Numbered from the stretch's first letter, positions 37,001-48,600 are shown. The stretch is DNA of 64,000 nt from Malus domestica (GCF_042453785.1 NC_091675.1:6894501-6958500), one strand, 5' to 3'. The notes: generated by a model not told the origin, from the sequence alone. Translations and numbers: made by a program.

Positions 37001-38544
37001 GAGAAGAATTAAATTTTGATTGTGAAGAATTGTCAAAAAAACAAGCAATTTTAAAATTGCAACTTAATCAAGATCAAAAACATATATATGATTCTGTTAT
37101 AGACACTGTAAATAACAAAAAGCAAGGCCTATTTTTTGTCTATGGTCATGGGGGTACAGGAAAAACCTTTTTATGGGATGCTATCATAAGTAGGCTTAGA
37201 TCCGAAGGAAAAATCGTTTTAGCAGTTGCATCATCAGGAATAGCATCGTTATTATTACCAGGTGGTAGAACAGCTCATTCCAGATTTAAAACACCTTTGG
37301 TTATTACTGAGTCTTCAATTTGTGCAATAAAAAAGAAAACACATCTTGCTACATTAATTGAAAAAACAGATTTAATTATATGGGATGAAGCACCTATGAA
37401 CCATAAACATTGTTTTGAAGCTTTGGATAAATCGCTTTCTGATCTTTTGTCACATTTACATGGTACAGAAAATATTCCTTTTGGTGGTAAACCTGTTTTA
37501 TTGGGTGGTGATTTTCGACAAATATTACCTGTTATACCTGGAGGAACCAAAGAAGATATAATAAATGCTTCTTTAAATAGTTCTTATTTGTGGTCACATT
37601 TTAAAAATTTTCATTTAAAAGAGAATATGAGATTATCAAGAAATGGAATAAGCATTGAAGAAAAGAAAAAAATCAGTGATTTCGCAAAGTGGATTTTACA
37701 AATAGGAGATGGAAAAATTAGTGATATAAGTAATGAAAATAATTTGGACGATAAGGACACATCTTTGGTTAGAATATCTGAAGATTTATTGATTCATTCT
37801 TCTGGAAATCCAATTTCTTCAATCTTTATTGCAACTTATCCCAATTTTGAAGTTCTTTTTAACAATTTTGATTATTTAAGGGAGTGTGCTATCATAACAC
37901 CTCGAAATACAACTGTTACAGACATAAACAATCATATAATTGATTTGTTACCTGGAGAACAACATGTGTTTCTGAGTTATGATTCTTTATGTTCTTCTAG
38001 CGGGAATATTGAAAATTTAGAGACATCATATCCTATTGAATTTTTGAATAAACTAGATTTCAATGGTTTACCTACACATAACTTGACTTTGAAAATAGGA
38101 ATGCCAGTTATGTTATTACGAAATTTGAATCAATCTTTGGGTTTGTGTAATGGAACTAGATTAATTATTACTCAGTTATTTCATAGAATTATTGAAGCCA
38201 AAATACTTGCTGGACATAATACTGGTTACAAAGTTTTCATACCAAGAATCACTCTTACAGCAACTGAGAGCAAGTGGCCTTTTATTTTTAAAAGGCGACA
38301 ATTCCCGATTAGACCATGTTATGCAATGACTATTAACAAAAGTCAAGGTCAATCTTTGAAACGTGTTGGTTTATATCTTCCGGAACCAGTTTTCACTCAT
38401 GGTCAATTATATGTTGCATTATCTAGAGTGACATCAAAAGAAGGTCTAAAAATTTTAATAGCAGATGGAGAAAACAATATAAAAAATTATACTACTAATA
38501 TAGTATTTAAAGATGTTCTCCAAAATTTGCAATCAAATTTTTAA
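34004..38544 (+). CDS. Helitron Rep/PIF1-type helicase (transposase)
   Basis: Exons 34004-34433, 34556-35938 and 36062-38544 join in frame to about 1431 aa with no internal stop. The first 140 residues are variable. A Cys-containing segment follows ([11 protein letters not shown]). The Helitron-like N domain ([34 protein letters not shown]) leads to the HUH-type motif [12 protein letters not shown] (about residue 615) and the paired tyrosines of [10 protein letters not shown] (about 755) that attack DNA in rolling-circle transposition. The SF1B helicase has Walker A GHGGTGKT (about 966), Walker [19 protein letters not shown] and C-terminal [12 protein letters not shown]. The family usually has about 110-130 residues between the YVHP segment and the pre-helicase segment; here [10 protein letters not shown] runs almost directly into LPMPDANRM. 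The start is the first in-frame ATG. Codon use is AT-rich, unlike the nearby host genes. Confidence 0.9.
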
Positions 38545-40109
38545 TTTAATTTTTTCATATCCAAGTGGTAATATATTTATCCAGTGCAATTCATACAACT
38601 ATAAAATGATGTTTACTTTTAGTTTTGAATTCACTGTGAATAGTTATACTTATTTGTCTTTTGTACATGCAGAATAAACAATGTCAACAGTACAAGGACA
38701 ACATAGAAAACATGCTTTAAATCAGGTCACTTTTGTTGCTACTCTTTATTTTATTTTGCCAATGTTAAAAATTGTTTTGTTTTATTCCAATCTGATAATA
38801 TGTTAAAACAATTTGCATCTGTATATAATTACTATTTATGTATTGCACCATTTTCTTAATGCTCTCGAATATTCTTTCTAGCTTTGTCACAACCCTTGAA
38901 ATAGTTTATCACTCAGGTGTATAGTTTGAAGCTTTTCTTTTACATTTTTTTATTTAAAAACTTATTTTTTATGTGGTGCAAATATTGCCTTTCTTATGTT
39001 GTATATGGCAGATCAATAACAAACACCCTGTTTGGTTCTAATTTTTGGACAATTTAGTATTACTACAGAGATAATCCAGACAAGAAACTGTTAACTCTAA
39101 TTTATATAAATAGATGTATCAAATTTGTTTTGTGTGGCAAAGATCATATCTGTTTGGTTAATGAAACGAGTATTTCAGCTTTTCTTAATTGAGTGGAGTG
39201 TATTGCAGGTCATCAGGCTCCTTTTGCTTTCAAAGTTTTTGAACCCAACTGAACTCAGTTTGCTCAATCGCTGTTGCATGTTAGTGATGTATGATTTTCT
39301 TTTTGCACAATGATCATCAAAAACTGAATTTGACTTATTTGATTTTGGGTTTTGGTTGTTCCTGTTGCTAAAATTTTGTGTTTCTTTTTACCAGTTCTTT
39401 TTTGCAGTGAAATCATCGCTGCCACCTAACAAACCTAGCTGCTATAATATCGATTTCTATTGTCGGAGGGAGGTAAAGTTACTATCTTACTTTATAAAGT
39501 GTTGGATTTTTTTTTTTTTTTTGGTATTCTTTGGCTTTTTTCTTTGTTTCTTTAACTTCTCTAAAATTTTGTTGGTGTAATTGTTCATTTTTTTTTACTC
39601 TGGCTCCGTAGAATAGTGTGTCATGTTGAAGCACACTGATTTCATTATTGGTTTTAGTTATTTGTTATCTTTTTTTGTTCTGTTTTCACACCGTTTCATA
39701 CAAAATGTTTAATTGCTGACTCATTCCTCTTTGATGCCGTGTTAAATTGTTCTATAACTAAATGATCCAATAATTTTATATCTAATTATCTTTTCTTTAA
39801 CAAGATAAACAAACTCAGACACTATTAAGGTTGCTCTATGTCTACTGTTTGCTGGACACGTAGTGATAATATTGGTCCAGTGTAAATTTTATTCTTACAC
39901 CAGTCTTAATACTCATTGAGAAAACAGTTTGGTGATAATCTGAGTATTAAATAGGCAGATACAGGTTTGGATTCATACAGTTTTGGAATGATTACTGTTT
40001 TGGTATCAATTTGAATTATCGTTTTTGTTTTCTATTTGATCAATTCATGATTTCTTTGGTTGATAAAAGAATGAAAGAAAAGAAAATACAAAATTTTATC
40101 AGTCGTTAT
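38545..40109 (+). other. Helitron sequence downstream of helicase, before the LTR insertion
   Basis: AT-rich DNA with no clear gene. It continues, after the 21.8-kb insertion, at 61936. GTTAT at 40105-40109 is the left copy of the LTR element's target-site duplication. Confidence 0.6.
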
Positions 40110-41099
40110 TGTGAACACGGAAAATTCCTGAAACGAAAGAGACAAGAACGAACGTGCACAAACAAATATTTGTATTTGATGATTTTGGGTTACAATCTCT
40201 CTCTATTTTGATCCTCTGATTCGATCTCCGTAAGGTGTTGATTTGTGGGATGTGCGATTGATCCAAGGGCCGTCGAGGCTTGATCTTGGATGAACGAGGA
40301 TGAACGGATCTTCGAGGGCTTTTGAGCTTGATCTTGAAGAATGGTGATTGACGGATCTTCAAGGGCTTTTGGGCTTGATCTTGAAGAACAGTGATGAACG
40401 GATTTCCGAGGGCTTTTGGGCTTGAACTCGAAGAACAGTGACGAACGGATCTTCGAGAGCTTTTGGGCTTGAACGGATCTTCGAGGGCTTTTGGGCTTGA
40501 TCTCGAAGAACAGTGATGAACGATGAACGCTTTCTTCAAGGGCCGTCAGGGCTTGGGCTTGATGAACAGCGGATGAGCGGATTTGTTGATGTTGTCGATC
40601 CAAAGGGGCCGTTGGGGCTTGATCCTTGAGGATGAACAGTTGATGAACGATGAACGCTTTCTTCAAGGGGCCGTTGAGGCTTGGGCTTGAAGGTGGATGA
40701 TTGTTGATCCAAGGGCCGTCGGGCTTGATCTTGGAAGAACGATGAACGAAGAACGAAGAAGGCTTTCTTGATTCTTCGGGAACCTGGATGCTTGAGAACT
40801 TCGGAGTTTCAGAGCTTCAGAGCTTCACGAGTTTTTGCCTAATGATTTTGGTTCCCTCCTTTAAATGAATGAAATTGGCATGTATTTATAGAATTTTCCA
40901 AGGCCTAATTTTGAATATAATATTCCAGATGAAATAAGTCGTTTCTGCCAGGTGTTGACATGTGTCCTATTTGATGACTTTTCCAACTCATTTCAATTTT
41001 CGTTGAGTCACACGCTACGTGTAAAATTTATGTAATACATGAGCGTTGAAACTTTGATTTATCGGTCAACATTTATTTACCGAAATTTCGATGTCTACA
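40110..41099 (-). repeat. LTR (outer left, minus orientation, 990 bp)
   Basis: Read on the minus strand it begins TGTAGACATCGAAATTTCGG and ends CCGTGTTCACA, with TG..CA ends. About 40290-40680 is made of short imperfect repeats (CAAGCCCAAAAGCCCTCGAA, ATCCGTTCATCACTGTTCTT). By eye it differs from the right outer LTR at about a dozen sites plus a 7-bp indel. Confidence 0.93.
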
Positions 41100-43039
41100 A
41101 ATGCCCCCACTTCAAGTCGCGTCGTGTACATGTGTTTGTCGCGTGTAGGAGATGCGTTTTGAAGTCCCTTACTGTAGACGTCGATCCAAGGGTCGTCGAG
41201 GCTTGATCTTGAATTGGGCTGGAGATTTCTTCAAGGGCCGTTTGAGGCTTGATCTTGAATTGGGCTTGAGATTTCTTCAAGGGCCGTTGAGGCTTGTTCT
41301 TGAATTTTTTGTTTGAAATTTCTTCGAGGGCCGTCGAGGCTTGATCTTGAAGGTTGAAATTGGACCACAAGGAGCTTCATGTGGTAGATGATCTTTGGCT
41401 TTGGTAGTGGGTGAATCGACACGTATTTTGTTGCGCTTTGTTGACTTTCCACAGCTTTGATCTTGAACTGGGTTGAAGGATTTTCTAGATTCCTCCAATT
41501 GTTGATTTTCCACAGCTTATTCTTGAACTAGGTTTTGATTCAAGGGTGGTAGACACTTAATCTTGAATCGGACTTGTGATTTCTTCCAGGGCCGTCGAGG
41601 CTTGATTTTGAATTTGGCTGGAAGCTTCTTCAAGGGCCGTTGAGGCTTGATTCTTGAAGGCTGACTCGAACACACGGCAAGCAGGCACGAGGTGAAGGTG
41701 ACGACTTGTTGCTTTGTTCAATCTTTCTAATTCACACCTGAGTAGTTTGGTCAACGGTATGATCTCCGAGATTGATGGGCTCCTCTTCCAATTGGTGACT
41801 TGGTCTTTAAGGATTTGATTCAAGGGTGGTGAATCGGCACGTGCAGCCCACAACGCCTAGTAAGTCGACCCAAGAATTTGAGGGTCAAAACGAGTTCACC
41901 GTCCTCAGGCAGATGCGGCATCTTCTCGAGTTCTTCATCTCAAACTCTTTCTGCTGAGTTGACTGTGCATGCTGCATTCTTCTCTGCTTGTTTCTTTAGG
42001 CAGATGTGGCAGCTTCTCGAGTTCCTCAGTTCGGACTCCTTCTGCTGAGTTGATCGTGCAGACCGCATTCTTCTCTGCTTGTTCCTTCTGCACCTTGTCT
42101 CCACATGCTGCAAGGTATCATTTTCACTTGCCTTATCTGTCCTCCAAGCAGATGTGACAGCTTCTTTGAAAGTACAGCAGCAGTGGAAGGCGAGTACTCG
42201 AGAGCAGTGCTAGGTAGGCAATCAGGGAAGGGTTCCAAGCAGTCGGTTCCTTACCCGAGTTTGAGTGGAAGTTCCGGCATATTGTTTTCTTTATCCTTGT
42301 CTTTGTAGGTAGGAACAAGGACAAAGGAAAGGACAGGGAGAGTGCATGATATGAGATACTCTTGCTTTCTACCCTGGTGATATGAGATACTTTTGCTTTG
42401 GAGTCATTGGCTTGCAGAGGTACCCCAAGGAATAAGGAACACTGAGTGACCCGAGAGGCTTCGTTGGGAAGGCATTATCGGAGATGAAGAAAGGTTATGT
42501 ATGTCTCCCTTGCTATGGAAGGTGAAGGTGGACAGTTATAGGAGGTCCCTTAATACATGTAGAGGTACTATTCTTTCACTCGTGTCGGCAACTAACGCGT
42601 GATTGAACAGTAAACTTCACGTGCTTTCTCCTTCACCGAAAATCTTCGACAAATTGCCCGTGATTTGCTCAAAGTTGAGTGTGCATATGACAGGTGATGA
42701 CGCGGCTGAAAAAGACTGGCGCCTCTTCGATATCTGGGATCGGCGCTTCGACAAATTACCCGTGATTTCCGCAAATCTGAGTTTGCTTGTGACGGGTGCC
42801 GACGCGTCTGGAAAAGCAAGATGCTTCTCCGATTTCTGAGCTTGCCTCTTCGATTTTTGAATGGCCTCTTCGAATTCTGAGCTCGCCTCTTCGATCTCTG
42901 AAATCCCGTCGAGTGCTGATTTTTATAGAGGCATGCAGTTCGTTTCAAAGCACACTCGAATTTTCGCTTGTGAAAACTCTCTTTTTGCACTTCTAAGATC
43001 TTGATTTGTCCGATCTTTTCTTTCTTCAACACTTTGAAA
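41100..43039 (-). other. Internal 3' region of the retroelement, copy 1
   Basis: On the minus strand this lies just before the 3' LTR. It starts with a polypurine tract at the LTR border and imperfect repeats of roughly 38-60 bp (CAAGCCTCGACGGCCCTTGA) at 41150-41660. The rest is non-coding and shared with 50274-52027. Short ORFs here are translations of the repeats and I do not call them genes. Confidence 0.6.
42642..42830. repeat. About 112-bp tandem repeat, two units
   Basis: The unit contains TTCGACAAATTGCCCGTGAT, GAGTGTGCATATGACAGGTG and GGCGCCTCTTCGATATCTGG. Two units are present here and about three in the second copy at 51531-51815, so the array length varies between element copies. 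Confidence 0.75.
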
Positions 43040-43648
43040 ATGTCTGGACCCTCCGACCGTCGTTTTGACTTGAATCTTGGTGAAGAGGCAGTCCCGCCTT
43101 CTCCAGACAACATATGGCGCCCATCCTTCATATCCCCTACTGGTCCTCTTACCGTTGGGGATTCGGTGGTGAAGAATGATATGACCGCTGCGGTGGTGGC
43201 CCGAAACCTTGTCACTCCCAGAGATAACAGACTACTTTCCAAACGGTCTGATGAGTTGGCTGTTAAGGATTCTCTAGCTTTCAGTGTGCAGTGTGCAGGT
43301 TCTGTGTCTAATATGGCCCAACGCCTATTTGCTCGAACCCGTCAAGTTGAATCATTAGCGGCTGAAGTGATGAGTCTCAAACAGGAGATTAGAGGACTCA
43401 AGCAGGAGAATAAACAGTTGCATAAGCTCGCACATAGCTATGCGACAAACATGAAGAGGAAGATTGACCAGATGCAGGAATCTGATGGTCAGATTTTACT
43501 TGATCATCAGCGGTTTGTGGGTTTGTTCCAGCAGCATTTGCCTTCGTCTTCTGGGGCTGTACCGCGTAATGAAGCTCCTCATGATCAACCTCCGGCTCCT
43601 CTTCTTCCTGGAGTTCCACCGAGTGGTGTGACACCACCTGAGCAATAA
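43040..43648 (+). CDS. Antisense ORF of the retroelement, copy 1 (coiled-coil protein)
   Basis: 202 aa, starting MSGPSDRRFDLNLGEEAVPP. It lies on the strand opposite to the LTR and gag orientation of its own unit. A middle coiled coil is visible (ESLAAEVMSLKQEIRGLKQE, then KRKIDQMQES), followed by a Pro-rich tail. I do not recognise a known family. The second copy at 52028 is nearly identical over the first 180 residues. Antisense ORFs between the coding region and the 3' LTR are known in the Tat/Grande branch of Ty3/gypsy elements; whether this ORF is related is unknown. A TATA-rich or promoter signal was not identified. Confidence 0.6.
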   Translation: MSGPSDRRFDLNLGEEAVPPSPDNIWRPSFISPTGPLTVGDSVVKNDMTAAVVARNLVTPRDNRLLSKRSDELAVKDSLAFSVQCAGSVSNMAQRLFARTRQVESLAAEVMSLKQEIRGLKQENKQLHKLAHSYATNMKRKIDQMQESDGQILLDHQRFVGLFQQHLPSSSGAVPRNEAPHDQPPAPLLPGVPPSGVTPPEQ

Positions 43649-43849
43649 AGATTCCCTCCCGTTTGTTTGCACATTTGTAAATTTTTTTTTATTTTTTATT
43701 TTTTTGGTATGTAGAATGCAATTTTATGTAAAATTTCCAGAAAAAATAAATAAAATGGACCTTTATTTCTCTTAATGCTTTTTTTTTTCTTTTCTTTGCT
43801 GTATATATATATATTATACACACACATATATATATATACACATACATAT

Positions 43850-43898
<49 letters not shown>

Positions 43899-43967
43899 CA
43901 CGTGGAGTGATCCACCATTCCTCTTTTTTCACGTGGTGCCAGATGCACCACCACCTCCTTTTTTCTT
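43649..43967. repeat. T-rich and (TA)n spacer beside the cargo slot, copy 1
   Basis: Long T runs, then (TA)n/(CATA)n at about 43804-43895. Similar T-rich sequence with ATTTCCAGAAAAA and TTATTTCTCTTAATGC occurs at 52700-52860. Confidence 0.8.
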
Positions 43968-45256
43968 TTTTTTTTATTATTATTTTTTATTTATTGCTTT
44001 CGGTGGTGTTCACACTCACCACCACTCATACCGCACCATTACTATTATTATATATATATATATATGTGTTTGATGTAGGGGATGAATGGGAGAGCTGCAG
44101 GGAGCATCGACGGAGATAGACGGAGAAAGGGAGCCGGATGTGTGGAGTTCGTGGCTGATCATCCTTGCTGGGCAGAAGGAAAGGTCTTGCAGAGGAGGAC
44201 GAGGACGAGTCGGTGACGTGGCTGCTGCTCGTTGCTGCTCATTATAAGGGACACCGTTTGCTGCGAAGGGGAGTGCTGCTCATTGTTGATGGGCCCATTC
44301 ATGTCGTCTGAAACAACACCAGCTTGCCCGTGAACACCGTTTTGATGAGCCACCTCAAGCCCGTATGTGCTTCAGCCCAACCGCAGAGACGGCTTGAAGG
44401 ATCTGAGCGCTGGGAGGGGGGAGAGTACGGCAATCGAGGTGTCACTAGCAAAAATGATCCACGATCGCTGCATGTACACCCCTAACATCCGGATCTGACC
44501 GGCACCGTATGCTTGACTGAAAGTCAGTGATTGTGGCTCAACCGATATCTTCACTGATGGCGCCTGTGAAGTTATCGTGACCTTGTATGTTCCTGGGGTA
44601 CCCATATTGGTCAGTGTCCTTGTGTATTTTACAGTTGTTGAAGCACCTGTTCCACCCCCTCTGCCAGAAGATGTTTCTAGGGGAGCAGCAAAAGACGGGT
44701 AGTTGAAATCTCCAAGCCTGTATTTCTTGCTTGTATCGTAAGTGAAGTCTCTGTGAGTGGTTAGTTTGATCTCAGTTGAGCTATAATTCAAGGCACAGAG
44801 GAAGCTGAAGTAGTCCTCGACCGCATTATCATAAACGAGGCCAGGGTCGAGGGGTGCCATTGGATCCACATGCCCAGCACCATAATCAAACGGCGTTGCA
44901 GGATTTCCAGATGCTACATCTATGATGGTTTCTCCAGTTTTGTATGCTGTGTAGGATGTAGTCATGAGGGGGCAACTGCTGTGAATCCCTAAGAGGACGG
45001 TTGTTCCGCTCTTCAACATGACCATCTACTGCATAGTCATGGATGACGATGGATCTCAGACCGTTTACCCTCCTATGCTTAGATAAACGATGTCGCAGAT
45101 CTAATTCATCCATGTTCTTCGGACTCTTAGATTTGCGATAACCCCTCATCTCAAGACGAGCAGGACCCACTAACTGTTTCTCAGATGAAGCCCTGTGCTG
45201 GTCCCATGCGTATTGCCCTTGCATGCGATCATAAGGGTCATAGCCTCGTGGGTCAC
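43968..45256 (-). repeat. Inverted-repeat arm 1 (cargo segment, about 1.29 kb)
   Basis: The reverse complement of 48993-50273 with only scattered differences. It carries the captured subtilase fragment and the end of the unidentified nuclear-type protein fragment. The right edge (GTCAC at 45252-45256) abuts an LTR piece in the opposite orientation. Confidence 0.9.
44460..44970 (-). pseudogene. Captured subtilisin-like protease (SBT1 type) fragment, copy 1
   Basis: Minus-strand frame with MTTSYTAYKTGETIIDVASG, PFDYGAGHVDP, LDPGLVYDNAVEDYFSFLCA, NYPSFAAPLETSSG and TVKYTRTLTNMGTPGTYKV. This matches the C-terminal part of plant SBT1-type subtilases (after the catalytic Ser, plus the start of the fibronectin-III-like domain). 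The Asp/His/Ser catalytic residues are absent and the end of the domain is cut after FSQAYGAGQ. It is a non-functional passenger. Its twin is at 49283-49760. Confidence 0.85.
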
Positions 45257-45584
45257 TGTTCTTCGAGTTCAAGCCCAAAAGCCCTCGGAAATCCGTTCAT
45301 CACTGTTCTTCAAGATCAAGCCCAAAAGCCCTTGAAGATCCGTCAATCACCATTCTTCAAGATCAAGCTCAAAAGCCCTCGAAGATCCGTTCATCCTCGT
45401 TCATCCAAGATCAAGCCTCGACGGCCCTTGGATCAATCGCACATCCCACAAATCAACACCTTACGGAGATCGAATCAGAGGATCAAAATATAGAGAGATT
45501 GTAACCCAAAATCATCAAATACAAATATTTGTTTGTGCACGTTCGTTCTTGTCTCTTTCGTTTCAGAAATTTTCCGTGTTCACA
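45254..45584 (+). repeat. Truncated LTR (last about 331 bp), plus orientation
   Basis: Matches 58466-58797 of the complete LTR, ending GTGTTCACA. It lacks the first two thirds, starting exactly where inverted-repeat arm 1 ends. Confidence 0.9.
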
Positions 45585-45587
45585 AAT

Positions 45588-45605
45588 TGGCACGCCCAGT
45601 GGGAC
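45588..45605 (+). promoter_or_regulatory. Primer-binding site, unit 1
   Basis: TGGCACGCCCAGTGGGAC lies three bases after the LTR end, starting with TGG as expected for pairing to the CCA end of a tRNA. I cannot name the tRNA. The plus unit at 58801-58818 has TGGCACGCCCGGTGGGAC. Confidence 0.65.
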
Positions 45606-45662
45606 AATCTCTACCTCTCATCTCTTTCTCCGTTCAAGGAATCCAAGCACACCTCAAAGTCA

Positions 45663-47663
45663 ATGGCATCAAGCAAGGGACAAGCCGTTCTTGCAACCAC
45701 TGAGGGAAGGATCCTAAGCACTTCTGCCGCAAATGGACAATCCATTGGCGCCACAACCGCTCCTCAACATGCCACTTCAAAATTGGTGCCGCTAAAAGAG
45801 CAAGGGGAGCATCCAAGGTGTGAGTATGTCATCAACCTGACCTCGCTGGGGGCACCGAAGCACGATGTTGGGGCACACAAGATGACATCCCAAAGCAGCC
45901 AACGACGTTCTTCATCAGCATCCTGGATGTCTAAAGGAAAGTCACGTCTATTGGTCGCACAAGTCATGACTATCGGCGTTACCTCCGTTGAAGAACAACT
46001 GGCTCAAATGAATGAAGCAATCGCAAGGCTAACCCGAACTGTGGAAGAAAAAGACTTGCAAATTGCAGCACTCGTCAATCGACTAGAGGCGCAGGACGGC
46101 GATAAACCCGACCCAGAGAATGATCCACTAAAGAGAAGAGATGACGAAGAAGATGAGCCTCAGGTGGAGAAAAACGATGCGAAGCCGGAGCCAGACCAAG
46201 CAGCGGCATTCATGGGATCTCTTTCTATCCAGCAGCTGCAAGAGATGATCACCAACACCATCAAGGCACAGTACGAAGGGAGCTCATATACCTCCGGGTT
46301 GTACTCAAAGCCGTATTCAAAGAAGATCGACGCCTTAAGGATGCCGAGGGGTTATCAACCACCAAAGTTCATGCAATTTGATGGAAAGGGAAACCCGAAA
46401 CAGCACGTTGCCCACTTCGTTGAAACTTGCAACAACGTAGGAACCGAAGAGGATTACCTCGCCAAGCAGTTTGTGCGCTCGCTGAAAGGAAACGCCTTTG
46501 AGTGGTACACAGACCTAGAACCTGAGTCCATAAACAGCTGGGAACAATTAGAGCGGGAATTCCTCAACCGCTTCTATAGCACCCGCCGCACTGTGAGCAT
46601 GCTAGAGCTAACGAGCACAAAGCAGTGGAAGGACGAGCCAGTCATTGACTACATCAACAGATGGCGCACTCTAAGCCTCGACTGTAAAGACAGGATCTCG
46701 GAAACCTCTTCAATCGAGATGTGCATCCAAGGCATGCAATGGGGTTTGCAATACATCCTTCAAGGCATTAAACCACGGACTTTCGAGGAATTGGCCACTC
46801 GCGCCCATGACATGGAGTTGAGCATCGCCCATCATGGGAAGAAAGAACCGGTCGCCGACTACAAGAACGACAAAGTTCTTGGGCCAAAGTTGGAGAAGAC
46901 TGCGTGGAAACCCACCAAAGAAGCAATGACGGTCAACACAGCTCCCGTCAAAATCTCCACACGAGGCAGGGCGATTCAAACCGAAGCTTTTCGTGATCAA
47001 GAGATGCGTAGACGCACTTTGAAGGAGCTTGAGGAGAGGACTTATCCGTTCCCCGACTCTGATGTGGTTGCCATGTTAGAAGACTTGTTGGAAAAGAAGG
47101 TGATTAGTTTGCCTGAGTGCAAACGGCCAGAAGAGATGAATCGCACTGATAGTCCAAGGTACTGTAAATTCCACCGCTTCATCAGTCATCCGACAGAAAA
47201 ATGTTTCGTGCTGAAAGATCTCATCATAAAGCTGGCTCAGAAAGGAATCATCGAGCTAGATCTTGACGATGTGGTGAAGTCAAACTATACCACCTTCACT
47301 TCTGGCTCCTCCGACTCAAAGTTTTCACCTCAACCGCTGGGGGCATCCTCCAAGACAAGCAAAGTTGAAGGATGGACTCAAGTCACTCCTAAGAAATTGC
47401 ACAAGAAGCATACGTCTCCTCCACAAGTCTGCCAATCGGAAAGGGGGCAAAACATCTCTTGTCAACCTTCAAAGCAACGTGAACATGTTGAAGATGATAA
47501 AATTGCGACACAAAGATCGTCCGTTGCCATCACGATGCGTGATTTCTTGCCCGAAGACTTCTTCAATCACTCGGTCAAGGTTCCTTGCTATAAAGATTGT
47601 GAGGAACGCCTTTCCAAAATTGCTGGACAAATTCACCAAAGCTCCTTGTCTGTAAGAGCCTAA
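45663..47663 (+). CDS. Retroelement Gag, unit 1
   Basis: 666 aa, starting MASSKGQAVLATTEGRILST. A coiled-coil stretch (QLAQMNEAIARLTRTVEEKD) precedes the Retrotrans_gag domain (HVAHFVETCNNVGTEEDYLA, FVRSLKGNAFEWYTDLEPES, EFLNRFYSTRRTVSMLE). A Cys/His cluster (YCKFHRFISHPTEKCFVLKD) resembles the zinc-knuckle-like motif of plant Ty3-type Gags. The RSVFERL-repeat segment seen in the minus unit is missing here. No protease, RT or integrase follows. Gag forms the virus-like particle that packages element RNA. It is the longest intact frame of this unit. Confidence 0.85.
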   Translation: MASSKGQAVLATTEGRILSTSAANGQSIGATTAPQHATSKLVPLKEQGEHPRCEYVINLTSLGAPKHDVGAHKMTSQSSQRRSSSASWMSKGKSRLLVAQVMTIGVTSVEEQLAQMNEAIARLTRTVEEKDLQIAALVNRLEAQDGDKPDPENDPLKRRDDEEDEPQVEKNDAKPEPDQAAAFMGSLSIQQLQEMITNTIKAQYEGSSYTSGLYSKPYSKKIDALRMPRGYQPPKFMQFDGKGNPKQHVAHFVETCNNVGTEEDYLAKQFVRSLKGNAFEWYTDLEPESINSWEQLEREFLNRFYSTRRTVSMLELTSTKQWKDEPVIDYINRWRTLSLDCKDRISETSSIEMCIQGMQWGLQYILQGIKPRTFEELATRAHDMELSIAHHGKKEPVADYKNDKVLGPKLEKTAWKPTKEAMTVNTAPVKISTRGRAIQTEAFRDQEMRRRTLKELEERTYPFPDSDVVAMLEDLLEKKVISLPECKRPEEMNRTDSPRYCKFHRFISHPTEKCFVLKDLIIKLAQKGIIELDLDDVVKSNYTTFTSGSSDSKFSPQPLGASSKTSKVEGWTQVTPKKLHKKHTSPPQVCQSERGQNISCQPSKQREHVEDDKIATQRSSVAITMRDFLPEDFFNHSVKVPCYKDCEERLSKIAGQIHQSSLSVRA

Positions 47664-47925
47664 ACTGCAAGACACAAAGCTCATTGCCTGCACGAGCCTA
47701 AACTGCATGGCACTAAGCTCCTGGTCTGCACGAGCATAAAAGGCGACAAACCAAACGCTCCTTGCCTGCATGAGCTGAAACTGCAACACGGCACCAAACG
47801 CTCCTTGCCTGCACGAGTTGAAACTGCACGGCACCAAATGCTCCTTGTCTGCACGAGTTGAAACTGCAAACGACACCAACACTCCTTGTCTGCATGAGTT
47901 AAAACTGCAAACGGCACCAAAAGAA
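47655..47925 (+). repeat. Post-gag tandem repeats, about 45-50 bp units
   Basis: About five or six units with CTTGCCTGCACGAGTTGAAA and CTGCACGGCACCAAACGCTC. The matching array in the minus unit is at 54970-55150. Confidence 0.8.
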
Positions 47926-48111
47926 AATACCAAAAAAAAATATATGTATGTATTTGAACTACGTTACGACTTGATCTCTTCTTTGGAAGGGTACGTAGGC
48001 AACTCGAACGTTCAACTTTGAGTGCAGTCACATCAAAATAAAGAATAAGAAATTTTATTAAAGTTTGATGTTATTACAATATTATTTTGTCAAAAAAAAA
48101 AATACTACAGC

Positions 48112-48123
<12 letters not shown>

Positions 48124-48161
<38 letters not shown>
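48124..48161. repeat. (TA)n at the left edge of the cargo slot, unit 1
   Basis: About 19 TA units directly before the captured sequence that begins TGCCTCAGAAGCAG. Confidence 0.9.
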
Positions 48162-48164
<3 letters not shown>

Positions 48165-48600
48165 TCAGAAGCAGATCAAATAACATCTGCAATTCCAGCA
48201 GGCCTAAGCCTTCCTCCATTTTCACAGCTGCTTCCTCTTCCCAGATCCACACCATCAAATCCTAACCCGTGGCCCACCTTTTAAAGTTCAAGGCCCGGCC
48301 CAGGAAAATAGCCCATATCAGTCCACACCGCAAGACCAGGTCACTCTCCACACCGGAGTTGGCTCGTCCCGAGTCACCAACATGGTTCTAGATGTGACTC
48401 CCGTGGCCATCTTCACCATCACCTGTTGCTGCTGAGTGCTCAGATCGGCGCCGCCATTAGATTGTTGGGTGCGATGCCCACGTCCACCAGGCTATCATCC
48501 TCTCCAGATCTCCCTCATCTTCATCTCCGAGTCCATCTGCAGCTCCCCAAGTCACCATCTCCTCCATTAAAACTGTTCATCTGCTCCAAAAATTCTGACT
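48162..48600 (+). other. Captured DNA of unknown origin
   Basis: GC-richer than the surrounding element, with Pro/Ser-rich open stretches (IPAGLSLPPFSQLLPLPRST) but no recognisable domain. It is part of the unit 1 cargo and is probably host-derived. Confidence 0.4.

Noticed and set aside
40190-40666. Open frames of about 146-158 codons in the LTRs (also at 58241-58717 and 61014-61490)
   Set aside because: They are translations of short LTR repeats (QDQAQKP- and KPKSPRRS-like), open in several frames at once. The repetition comes from DNA repeats.
41100-41660. Regularly spaced repeats resembling a CRISPR array
   Set aside because: Units are imperfect, spacers are not unique, and the context is a plant retroelement.
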